From positions 1,751,501-1,815,500 of the forward strand of contig NC_059410.1 in the NCBI RefSeq assembly GCF_905220565.1: a stretch of DNA of 64,000 nt, read 5' to 3'. Shown in pieces: positions 11,483 to 23,465 of the stretch. This DNA is from Melitaea cinxia. Its lineage: Eukaryota; Arthropoda; Insecta; Lepidoptera; Nymphalidae. The position numbers were made by a program, and so were the translations under genes. Position 1 is the stretch's first letter. Every line of letters begins with the position of its first letter. A model generated the notes under the pieces. The model saw only the letters and a list, made by a program, of their open reading frames with translations, was not told the origin of the DNA and did not search any database.

Positions 11483-12799
11483 GATTAATCCCCAAATTTA
11501 AAAGTAAAAGTTTTTTTTTTCAAGTAGTGATAAAATAACAGATAATTATGTATAAGTGTGTATACTAATGTGATTGTGTATGTATTTTGAAATTTACAAA
11601 CACGTTTTAAATACAACAAGCTGGTATATAGCGTTCTTAGAAGTATATAATAGAACCGGTAGTAACAATAAGCTATACACAATTATCAATTAATTAACTT
11701 TTTATGTGAAATAATTTTCAGAACGGGAATTCCGTATTTCCAACAAGCATCTTATTTTCCGGAAAATTGTCACATTTATAGTGACATTGTTAAATATTTT
11801 GTTAGTCTATCTGTTTGTTTCATTTTACAATCATCTTAGATAAATTTCTCAATCTACTGATCTGTCGATCTATTTTATAGAGCCAGAGAGCTAAGCAAAA
11901 TGACACAGTAACGTTCTAACTAACGATGGTAACTCTAGTAACGTTTCATCTCTGCATTGAATAAGGTAGCTTTGACTATGTACAGTTATTTTCAACAAAT
12001 ACGTTGATCCAGGTGGCAATAGGCTGTAATAAATATTAGGCTATACTACATCTACAAATTCTACGGACCACTTGTCTGTTTTCTGCACGGCGTCTATCAA
12101 GCGAATAAAAGAACATTATTAACCTACATAACATTTTAATTAGGCCATGTTAACCAAATTTCCCAAGCGAATCCGCGTGTCGAATATAACTAGCAGATTG
12201 ATTAAAATTCCCGATAAAACCTTGAGCTTGACATTGGTCTTTATCTGAAATTACAGAAAAAAAATGTGTACTACAATTATATACTACATTGTGCCAAGGT
12301 TACGCGAACTCGTTTTATTAAAAACCGGTTGAGCTAGTTTTAAACGATATATTTTTTGTTGCGCTGCGGTCATTTCGTGTACTTTGTGTGCATTCGAATT
12401 CACGTTTTTGTGGAAATACGCGGAAGGGGATTTGATATAGAATTAAAATATACGATTTTTAGAAAGGTTTGCGTTTCTGAGAGTCACGTGCCTATCGTCT
12501 ACATAGAATAACCCATTAGTATTTTATACAATTATTTATTTAACTTGATTTCATTTTGATACCATTCGTTCAGTAATAGTTAACATTAAGATAAAATAAG
12601 AATATTGTAAAATTATTTATTGTCGATTTCATGCAATATTGGCGTATTTTGTAGTCGATAAAATCAAACCACAAATAACGTTTTTATAGTTTTAATGATA
12701 AAGAATTATAATGTATCATTTGACAATCGACAGCTCCTTTTTTTTATTTAATTTTTTTAATAATCAAAATTGACAGTTCATAGATAATCGCGGTAACGA
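11483..12799. other. no gene recognised
   Basis: AT-rich, without a repeat family or coding signal I can support. Confidence 0.5.
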
Positions 12800-12960
12800 C
12801 CCGGTAACCTCCGTGGTCTCTGGCGAGCTTGCGGTGTCGCTCGTGTTGCCCGCGTTACATCCTCTGGTAGCAGCAAAACGCTTATGAGCTAGTGGTTGCG
12901 GGTTTGACCACCGCACAAGATGTGTACAACGACAAGTGCTGTAGGGAACAGGACACACGA
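12800..12960 (+). mobile_element. possible degraded SINE A
   Basis: The box-B neighbourhood (ggttgcgggtttgaccaccg cacaag) is recognisable after a degraded head. The rest has diverged. Confidence 0.4.
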
Positions 12961-13052
12961 TTCATATCCTTGTACTGTGCCATTAGGTTTGAAGAGTTTA
13001 TTTATAATTTCTTAGCTTTTATTAATTTAAGGCATATACAATACACATGAGG

Positions 13053-13434
13053 ATTAACTTTAGAACCCACATTTAAAGATTTATAGACGATCAAGGATGT
13101 TTCACACTTCAGACTATCGCAAACCACTACTGGACATAGGTTTCCAAAAGTTCGCGCCAAAAATGGCGTGAACTCATGTGTCTTGTCCATAGTTACCACA
13201 CTAGGCAGGCGGGTTAGTAACCACAGGGCTAGCTTTGTCCCACCGAAAACGCTGCTGCCCATCTCCGGCCTGTGTATTTCAAAGCCAGCAGTTGAATGGT
13301 TATCCCGCCATCGATCGTCTTTTTAAGTTCCAAGGTGGTAGTTGAACTATGTTATCCCTTGGTGCCTCTAACGACAACCACGCGAAGAAAAGGGGTGGCT
13401 ATATTCTTTACAGCCGAAACCACACAGCACGTTT
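13053..13434 (-). mobile_element. LINE-like 3' end, family L1
   Basis: Read on the minus strand: gggtggctatattcttt in reverse, then the segment with tcgttagaggcaccaaggga, gccgcatcgatggcggga-type sequence, and ccactactggacatagg-type sequence toward the 3' end. The same block occurs on the plus strand at 36763-37105 and 61418-61725. The recurrent 3' ends suggest a 5'-truncated non-LTR retrotransposon whose parent coding region is not in this window. Confidence 0.65.
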
Positions 13435-13859
13435 AAGAACCCCCGAATTGTATTTCAAAGTTATTTTCTCCCAGTTTTACACAAACGTACAGGTAAAAAA
13501 CTGCCTCATTAATAAGGATAAAATATAAATAACACCAAAATGTACATAATCACCATTTGATTTCCGACATCGACCGACAGTCTAAATTTATCGCATCACC
13601 TTGTACACCATAAACGTGGTCTTTTCCATTGTGTACGTTCGGAAGGGACCGTGTTTTTCCGGTCCGATCATATAGATATAATTATAATTTTTATCTTTAA
13701 TGGCTAAGGATAATCTAATTGGTTTTTACAGTAATGTGTCGACGAGACCTAATATGGTTTGCGTTGGTGGGTCATTAGCGTTACTTTATGTGACCCGAGT
13801 GTTTATAAAAAAATACTTGATGTGTCGCGTGATTTTGTTCGTCTTTAACAGACTACTGT

Positions 13860-13955
13860 ATTATTTTATGTGTTACCTTTAACAGTGTGTACCGATTCTG
13901 ATATTTTGTTTTACGGAATCTGGTGCTTGTCGTGTCGTATCCATTTAATTTAGAG
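13860..13955 (+). repeat. repeat C fragment
   Basis: Short match to the C unit (tgtgtaccgattctgatatt, then aatctggtgcttgtcgtg). Diverged. Confidence 0.45.
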
Positions 13956-14405
13956 CGACATTAAGTAGTTTTCCAGTTATCCTGTAGTTTGTAGTAGTTT
14001 TTTATGTTGGGGAACAAACACATTTATACATTTTACTGCATTACCGGTGGAAGGTATAACTTGATGTTAGGTGGTCTTATTGAAACAAATTGTCACGTAA
14101 ATTGTACGTGTGTAGATGCGTGTGCCCTTGTACATAGGTATGTGTGTGTGTGCTACATACATTTCCTTGCACCTCCTAAACTAATAAAAGTATAATAATT
14201 ATAAAAAATGACATAGGGTAATAGAAAAAAAAATTATAATGTAATACGTATTGATATAAAATCTTTCCTCCTGGTTCTTCAACTAAGTTAACAATATGAA
14301 AATCTTTAAAAGTTGAATACTAATAAAAAAATAATAAAGTTTTATGATTAATTAATGAAGTTCCACAAAAATAATTCAAAGTCGATCGGCCTTAATTAAA
14401 TTATT

Positions 14406-14751
14406 CGCTTCAGCCTGTAATATTCCACTGCTGGGCATAGGAATATTTTCCAATGTAGGAGAACGATCAGAGCTTAATCCACCACGCTGTTACAAAGCGG
14501 GTTGGTGGTTATATTAACTACTATGAGTAACGATCGCTATTAGGTGTAAATGATAACAACCGGGATCGACGGCTTAATATGCTCTCCGAGGAACAGTGGG
14601 GAGACCCACAATGACTTCACAAACACCCAGACCACGGCAAACATCTGTATGGCCAATAGAAATGTTTGTCACAGGCGGGGATCGAACCCGCAACCGCCAG
14701 CGCAACAGCCACAAACCAGTGATGTGATCGTTGCACCAATGCCTCGTCGTC
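14406..14751 (-). mobile_element. tRNA-derived SINE, family A, full length
   Basis: Minus-strand copy running from the 3' end (plus strand cgcttcagcctgtaatattc at 14406) to the tRNA head (ttgcaccaatgcctcgtcgt). Box B reads gggttcgatccc on the minus strand. Open frames through it, such as 14550-14762, are spurious translations of the SINE. Confidence 0.9.
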
Positions 14752-15017
14752 TTAAACTATAATGATATATTTATAAAAAGGTAAATGTATAATATATAAT
14801 AAGCAAATATATATGATATGGGTCCCGACTAAATTCAAAATATCGTCGGCATAATCTTGTAATTAGTCGAGCAAATTAATAATAAGTTATTATTTCAATT
14901 ATTCTTGCTACTTTTTCATTTTTGCAATTAGTTTCAACCAAATTAGATTTTATTTAGTCACAGTATTTTTGTATTTGTATTTTTTTTACCACAATTTGCC
15001 TTTAACAGCCCTTAAAA

Positions 15018-15204
15018 CAGGGATGTCAAAGGTACGGCCCGGGGGCCGGACACGGTATAAATAAGGCTCTCAATCGCAATGTGTCACAGAAAGAAGAATC
15101 GTGTCTTCACTCGATTCCTCTACGAAAGTTAAAATGCGCACACTACATTTTTTTATTTGAATCTGGCCCGCCTACACATTCTATAACTGAGTTTGACATC
15201 CCTA
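15018..15204. mobile_element. hAT-type MITE with 8-bp target duplications
   Basis: Terminal inverted repeats: the left end cagggatgtcaaag pairs with the right end tttgacatccct. The subterminal ggtacggcccg / tctggcccgcc also mirror each other. The flanking octamers ccttaaaa (15010-15017) and ctttaaaa (15205-15212) match at 7 of 8 bases. An 8-bp duplication and CAGGG-type ends are hallmarks of the hAT superfamily. At 187 bp with no transposase it is a non-autonomous MITE. Confidence 0.85.
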
Positions 15205-15652
15205 CTTTAAAAGTACTTATATCGTGCTTCTACTGCTGTTTGGGTTACAGTAATGAACATTTTAAAATTTTATTAAATTTCCCATTCGTATTGACAATTC
15301 ACGTCATGACCCGCAAATAAAATGACGTGAAAAACGTCAGTAAAACCGAGATAACGTTCACGGAATAAGGGAAATGTATTTCTGTTAACGAAGGAGTAAT
15401 AAAATTCAACCTTTGTTAATTTAAATTAAATACCTTTAAAACTATGGCGTTCGTGCCCTTGTTTGACAATTTATTTTATGTATTGCGTTTCTGTTTTGTA
15501 GTGGTTGAAATTAGGATCGGGTAAAAATGTTCCGTATAGTTGAAAAATATTTCACACTAGCTGATCTTCCTATGACTTTATTTACTGGAAATATTATTGA
15601 TAAATCTGAAATGTGAGGAATTTAAGTGTTGGTGATTTTCTTGATACAATTA

Positions 15653-15913
15653 GATCGGTAAACAAGCGTCTCACCTTATGGTAAGCGATTATCGTAGCCT
15701 GGACAAAACTGCAACACCAGAAGCATTGCAAACGCGTTGCTGACTCTACCCCTAAATCCCGCTCAGGAGCTCTGACCACCTTACTCACTACAGGAACACA
15801 ACACTGCTTGAAAGCAGTATTATTTAGCTGTGATCTTCTGTAAGATCGAGGTACTTCTCCAGTCAGGCTCCCCCAGGTATTGAGCGGAATATTTCCTGCT
15901 GTGCCCTACCTCA
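15653..15913 (+). mobile_element. repeat B, nearly full length
   Basis: Runs from gatcggtaaacaagcgtc to cctgctgtgccctacctca, with internal gcttgaaagcagtattattt and cttctccagtcaggct. Useful as the local reference for both ends of family B. Confidence 0.85.
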
Positions 15914-17234
15914 GTTGAATTTAATAATAGACTTTTATTTATAATAGTTTATTTTTCGCAAATAAATTTAAAAAATATAGTAAAAAAGGCTTCACGTGAA
16001 AATCTATCCCTTGAGAATGTTTTTAGGGATAAAAAATATCCTTGTTCTATTTTACACTCATGAAGTTTTGAATTTTAATCGTAATAAGATAAATGAAATC
16101 AAACAAATGTATTCAATTAGTTTAATGCAATTTTGAAACATTTTCGTGAAATTTTTCAAAATAATAATTTTACACACCAAAATGAAAAGTAAAGGTCAGG
16201 AAAAGTATTGGAATTCGTTCTTTATTAACTCTTTAAAACAACTTTTTAAAGCTTAAAACAAAGACTGTGTAATATGTCCATTTATTGCAAAGAATATTCA
16301 GTGAAAAATAACAGTGTAAAACTCTAACTGGCATGTCAAACTATAACTTGTGAAAAATAAAACGATTTCAGAAATGAGGTTTTATTTTCTCACTAATAAT
16401 AATAGTTAACGTATATCTGTGTAATGACCAGATATAGTATTTTTTTGAAGAAGATCTGACAAAAAGTAAAATTGTTGAATTATAACGTTTTTTTTTTTTT
16501 TTAGTTTAAAAATTTGAATTAATATTGTTCATCAAACAATTGGTAATTAGCTAGATACATTTATACTAATCTGTGGTGGTAATTTGTTTATTGTATTTGA
16601 CTCCAGGTGTTAAGTTATTTTTTCATTTTTAATTTTTGTTTTATTTTATCTTTTTTCTTTTTTATTGAATCATCCTAAATTTGTATGCTTTCGACATTGT
16701 ATTTTATCAGGTATTACTAAATTGTTACTAGATTAGCAAATCAAACTTGATACATATTAATGATATTGTAATTTTGAATTTTTATTAATTATCGAATATT
16801 GACAAATTTACTCATTAAATATTTTTTTATATTACTTGACGGGATAATGCATGTTGTGATAACCTGTAATTAAAAGAGCATTGATATCCTATTGTAAGGT
16901 CATGTGTAACAAACTAATATGAATTTATCTTTTGTTAGTTATCCTTTAGTAAATAAATAAATAAACACATATATATGAAAATTTTGTCAGAAAATCTGTT
17001 TGAAAAAAAATGTTACCTTTTAAAACCGAATTCTAAATAACTTATTCTGCGTACATAAACCTTGGTCTATAAAAACTCAGAATTACTCTATTTAATGACT
17101 TACTTAAGTTTTAATTACATAGTTAGGTACAATCGCCATTTAAGGCTTCTTTCCTTCTTGTATGAAAACGCTCCGAAATTTTTTGACATAACAATTTCTA
17201 ATAAATGGATAAACGCCGACTGCATGCACGAAAA
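15914..17234. other. no gene recognised
   Basis: Strongly AT-rich with poly-T runs (for example about 16488-16502). No repeat family or coding region is supported. Confidence 0.5.
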
Positions 17235-17241
17235 AAGATGA

Positions 17242-17317
17242 CTCATTGTCCCGTTGCGCTCATTGTCCCGTTGTCATCTCATTGTATTGTTATTATCTTA
17301 TATACCTCATTGTACGC
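17242..17317. promoter_or_regulatory. cluster of four ctcattgt repeats
   Basis: ctcattgtcccgttg occurs twice with 17-bp periodicity (17242-17256 and 17259-17273), and ctcattgt follows at 17278 and about 17307. The core CATTGT is the known SOX/HMG-box target, so this could be a binding cluster. It could equally be a local duplication within an old repeat. Confidence 0.25.
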
Positions 17318-17454
17318 TTGCGCCGTATCTATCTGTCTTCCACTCGATTGGTCTATGCGTCCAAGGAGATGTTTTGTTATGACGTTGTCACGTTAAACTA
17401 TCGTTCGTAAACCAACTTTACAGACAACCAATTTTTTTATTATTAATAGAATCT

Positions 17455-17591
17455 TTAAAGAAATCGCTGCTTTAGCGATAAGGCCGCCTGTAGCAACTAA
17501 TGCAAATTTATTATTTTTTTTAACTTAATTAAACTTATGCTACTTTTGGGTCGGTGTGCAAAAAGTGTAAATAAATAAATAAATAAATAAA
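17455..17591 (+). mobile_element. LINE 3' tail fragment with (aaat)n tail
   Basis: Contains agcgataaggccgcctgta and a (aaat)n run at 17567-17591. The same gcgata-ggccgcc segment occurs at 21005-21120 and in reverse at 53990-54112, which marks it as a recurrent LINE-type 3' end. Confidence 0.55.
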
Positions 17592-18069
17592 TCGAACGAA
17601 AGCGTCTTAGGAAAATCTTTGGTCCTACCAAACGAGAGGATGGAAACTGGAGAGTCCGAAAGAACGCCGAATTAGAAGAAGTTATGGCTGAGCCAAATAT
17701 ACTTTTTTTTTTTAATTCTTTAATTTTTTTTTAGGGACTTTTGTCTACACAGACATGCCAGCCCCATAGCCAAATATACTTGGAGAAATTAAAGCACAAC
17801 TCCTCCGTTTGCTTGGTCATGTAAAACGAGTGGGTGAGGAACGAGGACTGAGGAAGGCTTACTTGGGCCGACCATCGGGCCGATGGCCGGTTGGACGACC
17901 TAAGTATCGCTGGCGCGATCGAGTTGAGGTGGACCTGTGCGTGTTACAAGCCAATAAAAATTGGCAAGAGACCGCTCAAGACCGGGCAAAATGGAGAGTT
18001 CTTGTCTCGGAGACCAACCAACTTTGGGGTGTCAGCGCCATAGGAGTAGTAGAATGGATTCATTTATGA
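17592..18069 (+). pseudogene. non-LTR retrotransposon ORF2 C-terminus, interrupted
   Basis: The conceptual protein shows the conserved C-terminal region found after the reverse transcriptase in many insect LINEs: LRKIFGPTKREDGNWRVRKN, then LLRLLGHVKR, GRPSGRWPVGRPKYRWRDRV and a Trp-rich end (NWQETAQDRAKWR). The RT domain itself is absent, so the copy is 5'-truncated. At 17704-17767 a small insertion with its own target duplication shifts the frame, and the frame is recovered on the other side (17809-18069). RTE-like affiliation is my best guess; the clade is not certain. Confidence 0.75.
17704..17767 (-). mobile_element. 64-bp poly-A retroposed fragment with 13-bp target duplication
   Basis: On the minus strand it reads ggggctggcatgtctgtg, then acaaaagtccctaa and an A-rich tail. 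It is bounded by the perfect repeat agccaaatatact at 17691-17703 and 17768-17780. The host sequence is the LINE C-terminal frame. The piece aaaagtccctaa also occurs near 41310 on the plus strand, so this is the extreme 3' end of a LINE family. Confidence 0.85.
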
Positions 18070-19346
18070 ACCTATTTGAGAACTGGAGTAATCTACGTAA
18101 ATAAAAATGAATCCCGGATATACAATATAACTTTAAAAAAAACTGCTCCAAATTAACTCTTAAATTTTTTGTGATAAAAAATTAAAAAAAAAAAAACATG
18201 TATTCACGAAAGAAGTTCCAGTTCGTCAGGTTCGCTATTAAATATGTTACAATGTTAAATAAACATATGAAGAATCATTTACCTGCAAAAGAAGCCTACG
18301 TCAAAATAGATTTCTCTGGAATAAGTAAAAGTTGCCAACATGAAAAAAGCTTGCTTGCATTTATTTCTAAATCTCAATAAACACAAGCGAACCAATAAAC
18401 ACATAAGCTGATTGACCTCCGCAATCTTAAAGATATGAGAATAGCCATTTATAGTTTATTGTCATGACAATATTAAAAATTTTAAAGACCCTGGCCGTTG
18501 AACTTTACTGTTACACAGATTAAAAAACACGACTGCATTGTTTGATGCTACTGTGTGTTCTGCGATAAAATCGTTTGCAAAAATTTACACTGCGTCAAAA
18601 GTGCAATAACATCCGCTACTTCAAAAGGGGCGTATTTGAATTATTATTTCAATACATTTTTAACTCTATACGTTATTATTAAGGTTCATTTTCGTTTAGG
18701 AGTGATGTGGAGTTACGTTGCTAGTGTTGGGTGGGATATTGCAACACTGGAGTAAGCGGTGCTCAAATATTGACTCTGTAATTTAAGAGGTACGATTAAT
18801 TACCCGTCAGACTTTATTGTTTTTACGCGGTTATCTCTCTGGAACGATATTTTTAGGGTTTCATCGCGAAATCATGATACCCAGCATTAAAATTCTGAAA
18901 ATTTCACATTGCATGCGGGGGGTACTCTCTTAAAGAGTAGGAGAAGAATTGGAAGAAGCTTGTCCCATGTGTAACCGCTACATTGGAGTACATAGCGTGG
19001 CGGTTTTAGCTCTATACTTTCTCTATCATAAAAAAATATTATAATACTCCATAAACTTTTCCATTGGCTTATAGAATTTTTCGTGTTTATTTGATAGGGT
19101 TTCCCAAATATAAAATGAATTCATAAATTTTAAATATGATTCATACCGAACCTGTTTTAATATTTCAGATATAACTTTTAAATTACTTTTACCAGCTACC
19201 GTTAAAAGGTACGCAAATAACTTAAAAACTAAAATAAATATATTATCTTAAATATTTTCAACAAATTTTCACAATTAAATTTATTTAATTAACTATATTA
19301 AAATTTCTGAATAACATTTAATTGAAATTTTTCATTTCTATGATTG
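18070..19346. other. no gene recognised
   Basis: Open stretches at 18198-18380 and 18555-18755 have no recognisable motif. No repeat family is identified. Confidence 0.45.
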
Positions 19347-19475
19347 TTTGCTCGCAAACGAAAAAAAACCGACTTCAATTACATCCACATAATGCGACGT
19401 AGGTAAGCGAAAAAATAGTCAAGTAAATACGCTTCATTAGAGGTAACTCAAAAAAAAAACTCGTCAGATCTTGAT
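19347..19475 (-). repeat. repeat C, partial
   Basis: Minus-strand C: plus strand shows ctcgcaaacgaaaaaaaacc, gacttcaattacat, gcgacgtaggtaagcg, then aaatagtcaagtaaatacgc. It looks to be the distal unit. The proximal unit lies at 19954-20165. Confidence 0.6.
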
Positions 19476-19655
19476 AAAATTTGAAATTTTTATTTATATA
19501 ATATTTTTTATAATATTTTTTATTCTACGTGACATTGGCGAAATCATCTGTGCTCATTTGGCACTATTGAAAGCCATTTTAATCAGAAGAAGAAGAAGAT
19601 AAAAAAAGAATTATCAAAATTGGTGCACAGAGTACAAATTTATGAGGTCAAGTCA

Positions 19656-19953
19656 CTAGCTGTGACTGCGACTTCGTCCACATGGAATTAAAAAAAAATG
19701 TAAAGTTATAAAATTAAAATAAATAATCTAAAATTAGAGTAGCCTAAGTTACTCCTTACTACATCACCTATCTTACCAGTGGTAGTCCCGGCAAAATCGG
19801 TCCAGCCGTTTCAGAGATTAGCCGGAACAAACAGACAGACAGACAAAAATTGTAAAAAATGTCATTTTGGTATATGTACCGTGTATACATCAATATGCAT
19901 TTAGTAAAAAGCGGTTATTTTAATATTACAAACTGACACTCCAATTTTATTGA
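19656..19953 (-). mobile_element. Helitron-like element
   Basis: Plus strand begins CTAG after A (CTAGctgtgactgcgacttc), the reverse complement of a Helitron 3' terminus, and ends near ccaattttattGA. The interior matches 38496-38793 in opposite orientation (ggtatatgtaccgtgtatac, aaaaagcggttatttt). It lies between two pieces of repeat C. The base after the GA end is A instead of the expected T. Confidence 0.7.
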
Positions 19954-20165
19954 ACGTAGGTCGTCGAAAAAATTGTTAAGTACATATGTATCATATGTAA
20001 CTCTAAAAGTAGTGATCAGATCTCGATTAAATTTTAAAGGCACCACATGACTAAAACCTTTCGATTAAAAAAGAATATTCGATATCGGTCCGGTCGACAT
20101 TATAAAAAGTTCTAAAGTAACATAGATTAAAAAAAAAATACAATCGATTTAAGAACCTCCTCCTT
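19954..20165 (-). repeat. repeat C, partial
   Basis: Plus strand: cgtaggtcgtcgaaaaaatt, gatcagatctcgattaaatt, then cggtccggtcgacatt and the family start in reverse (aagaacctcctcctttttcg). Confidence 0.65.
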
Positions 20166-20388
20166 TTTCGAAGTCACTTAATTAAATAAACATTTTTATT
20201 AAGACGAACTAATATGTTGATAGATTAGTCATGGACATACATAGATTGAATAATTACATTTTCATACATAATCTTCAAAAATATCCCATTGTTACAACTA
20301 AGGATTCTAAGGGTCAATACATGTCCTAGAATTTCTTCTAAAACACGAAAATTTCCTTAACGTTTTCTTTCTTTATATCTCTTTAGAT

Positions 20389-20523
20389 AACGCGTTAACG
20401 CAGCGGTCACAGCACTGTTTTAAGTCTGTTGGGCTGGCGGTTTCGGGTTCGATCTCCGCACACGGCATACTTTGTATTGACCATGTGAGTTTGTGCTTGT
20501 AGTTTGTGTGTTTCCAGATCGCC
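20389..20523 (+). mobile_element. SINE family A2, truncated
   Basis: Head gcgttaacgcagcggtcaca, box B gggttcgatctcc, then gcacacggcatactttgta. The end (gtgtgtttccagatcgcc) is the start of the A2 tail. Confidence 0.7.
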
Positions 20524-20837
20524 GTTTATTTATTTATTATTCTATAATTATCAAGAGCAACTTACTGTTACTCCATATACTATTATCTCCAACCTATTGT
20601 TAGTGAAACTATGACACAAATTACACATAAGATGATTAACGTCAACATAATACACAAGACATACCAGCAAGTGAACAAAGTAACGAAATGTGTAATTAAT
20701 TTAATAAATATTAATCTTTATTATAACAGAGGTAACACGCGACTCGGTACACGCAAGCTTTGTAAATTTATTGTAAACCTTGATCGCGTTTTTTGTGATA
20801 TACTCAGTAAGTTACGAGTAGTTCAGTTAATCATTGA

Positions 20838-21125
20838 ATAGCTCATTGGCGCAGTTTGTAGTGGTCCTGCTTTCTGCTCCGGGGGCTACGTTCGATTCCC
20901 GCCTACGTCTGGGTGTAATATTTGGCCGATTGTTATCTATAAAACAAGCACTAAGTTGATAAAGCTGTACACCTAAACTATTTACATATATACCATTTCC
21001 TCTGCCCAATGGTTGCCTGGAAGAGATCGCTCATTAGCGATAACGCCGCCTTTTGTACTTATCTCCTGCTTTTATTTTTGTAATTTTACTCATTCTTGGT
21101 GCAAATAAAGAGTTTTTATTATTAT
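20838..21125 (+). mobile_element. SINE family E head joined to a LINE-type 3' tail
   Basis: The tRNA-like head (agctcattggcgcagtttgt, box B cgttcgattcccg) matches family E to about 21000. From there the sequence is the LINE tail gcctggaagagatcgctc, agcgataacgccgcc, ggtgcaaataaagagttt, with an (att)n end. E copies at 1017 and 9762 have a different tail, so this is either a chimeric SINE or two abutting insertions. Confidence 0.65.
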
Positions 21126-22811
21126 TATACTACTGGATGTTACTGGTGATATTATTATTGTTTACCCTAAGAACAGACGATCGAGTGTATGTCCCAAGAT
21201 ATGTATATATTTAGTTTTTATAGTAAGATATCTTTAAGTATGGTACAAAAATCCCAATAACGCTGACAATCGAGGGTTCCTATTGAAAATATGCGTTTGT
21301 GTTTATACAGATATATGTATCTAGCTTAGATCTCATGGCATTTAAAGCTTCACATATCAGGTAAATAAGTAGGTCCCGATTGTAATTATAAACATCTAAT
21401 ATCAATCGTTCATTCTTAAGGAGATTGTCCTTTAATCAAATGTGAAAAAAGAGCATCGTAGAAAACGAAGCTACAATCCTCAACCTATATGAAGAATACG
21501 CATTTACTTTTGAACTTTCTAAGTGTATTTCAGAGCAGTTCGGATACTTTATTAGACTTTTCCAACGGATATCTTAATCTAAAATATATAGAAACGTAAA
21601 ATTTGTTTTAGTTTTTATTATTGATGTACACGGAACCCTAACACAAATATTTACAATAAAAAACCGAACTTACAACATAACTACGGCTATTACCATAACT
21701 TTTCATTGTAGACGCCATGGAAACATTTATAGGTAACAGTACATAATTGCTTCGCATAATATCATATTAACATTACATAAACGAATTTATTTGTTTGTTT
21801 GTCTTGTTGCGGAAGAGTATAATAACGATTGACATAGAACTGTCATATTGTGATATCTCATAGTTTCAAAATATCCATAGGCTGTATATGATTATGTTAA
21901 GGGTACGAGATTACCTAATTGATATATTTGACTTTTTACTGATATTATTGTGGTGATCTTAACCAGCTGTACTACTACTGTCTGTCTGACTAAAGCTATT
22001 TTGTATCTAATTTATACGCAATAGTAAAAGTGCAAAGACAATACTTGAAATATTTTTTCTAAGGCATCAATAAATGCTTGTACATTGTTTTATTGTATTA
22101 TTAAAGTTTCCATTGTAATGAATGTTCCTTTTTAACGAAGTTATTTATGGGGCGTTGCGGAGAGGTAGCCTGGCCGGCAAAACACGTCCGTAACGTTAAA
22201 AAAAAGCGTAAGATTTTTATGTATAGTCTATGTATGATGGCTATACAGTGTCTAGTGTATAGTCTCCGTGATAACTGTTATTATTATAGCAGTTTGCTAT
22301 TATTATGATATCATTCGATAGTTATTATATATTTTATAAATCATTGTAAATAAAATAAAGGTGTTAAGATAATGTTAAAAAGTAGTTTTTTTATCGATAA
22401 AAAAAATCATAATAAAAAATGCATACCCGAATAATTATTTTCTTTATACCTCGAATAAAACTTGAAAATAATATTTTATAATAAGGTACTTCGTTCCTAT
22501 CTGGTGTTGTATAGAAATATTTACATTTCGTGTTTTCGATTTGTATGTGTTTCGATATTTTTATATTCCTTACTTGTCTTTTGTTATATAGTTAAGTTTC
22601 CTATTTTGTTTTTCACGCATGCAATGTCCACGTCTAGTAGACCCAATTGTACAAACATACTGTTGACACTTTTGCTTTTATATCTATATTAAACGTTTGT
22701 GGTCAATTGCCTCAATATATATTTAAAGTTTGTTAAAGATAAATCAATAATAAAAACAACTAACTATAAAGCTAATTATTCGGTACAGGATTACATAGTA
22801 GATAGAGATTT
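21126..22811. other. no gene recognised
   Basis: AT-rich. The open stretch at 22462-22692 is hydrophobic and AT-driven with no recognised domain. Confidence 0.45.
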
Positions 22812-22960
22812 GTGAACTTAGTGACGCTGTATTTCATACAAGATATTATTGATTTAGTTCTAAAAAACAGTTATATATTAATAGTGAACAGCCCCGGCTT
22901 CGCACGGGCGCAATGATAATACTAAATATACTACAGAATGTATTAAATTAACATTTATTG
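22812..22960 (-). repeat. two abutting repeat fragments (L2, then Helitron-like)
   Basis: 22812-22880 matches part of L2 (tgacgctgtatttcatac, gatattattgatttagttc; compare 51944-52017). From about 22887 it reads ccccggcttcgcacgggcgc and aatatactacagaatgt, the end of the Helitron-like type seen at 43903. Both are diverged. Confidence 0.5.
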
Positions 22961-23465
22961 CGACTAAACGAACATACAATTTCGAGAAAATTGTCACGCT
23001 GAAAAGCACGTTTTGTCTTTAAAAAATAATTCACTTTAGTATTTAAGTACGATCATATTTATAACGAATATATATACTTTTAATTTATCTTAACGTAATA
23101 ATTGTTACTTTTCTCGCTAGGTAACACCGATAAACGCGTGCCATCGCTGCTAATCATAAAGTGCTAAAAAAGGCTCTGAACGTTATTTTGTAATCCATAA
23201 AAATAAATGTAACACAAACTAACCTAAATTAAATATCTCTGCTTCGTGATATCTAGCGTAGCTTTACTATACGTTGTACGGATTACATTGTTGCATCGTT
23301 CTCAAGATTTCTCCAGGGACCGTGATTGATAGGCGCTCCTTCGTCTAAAAAATGCTTAGGACGCGTGAGGGATTGTACTTTTCGGAACTATAATACAATT
23401 TGAAATAGACCATAGAACACAGTTGATAGCAGATATAGTGCTGTCCTGTATTTTTTATACAACTA
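22961..23465. other. no gene recognised
   Basis: AT-rich sequence without a repeat family or coding signal I can name. Confidence 0.45.

Noticed and set aside
17242..17317. CRISPR-like short direct repeats
   Set aside because: Only two exact units 2 bp apart, with no spacers, and the genome is eukaryotic.
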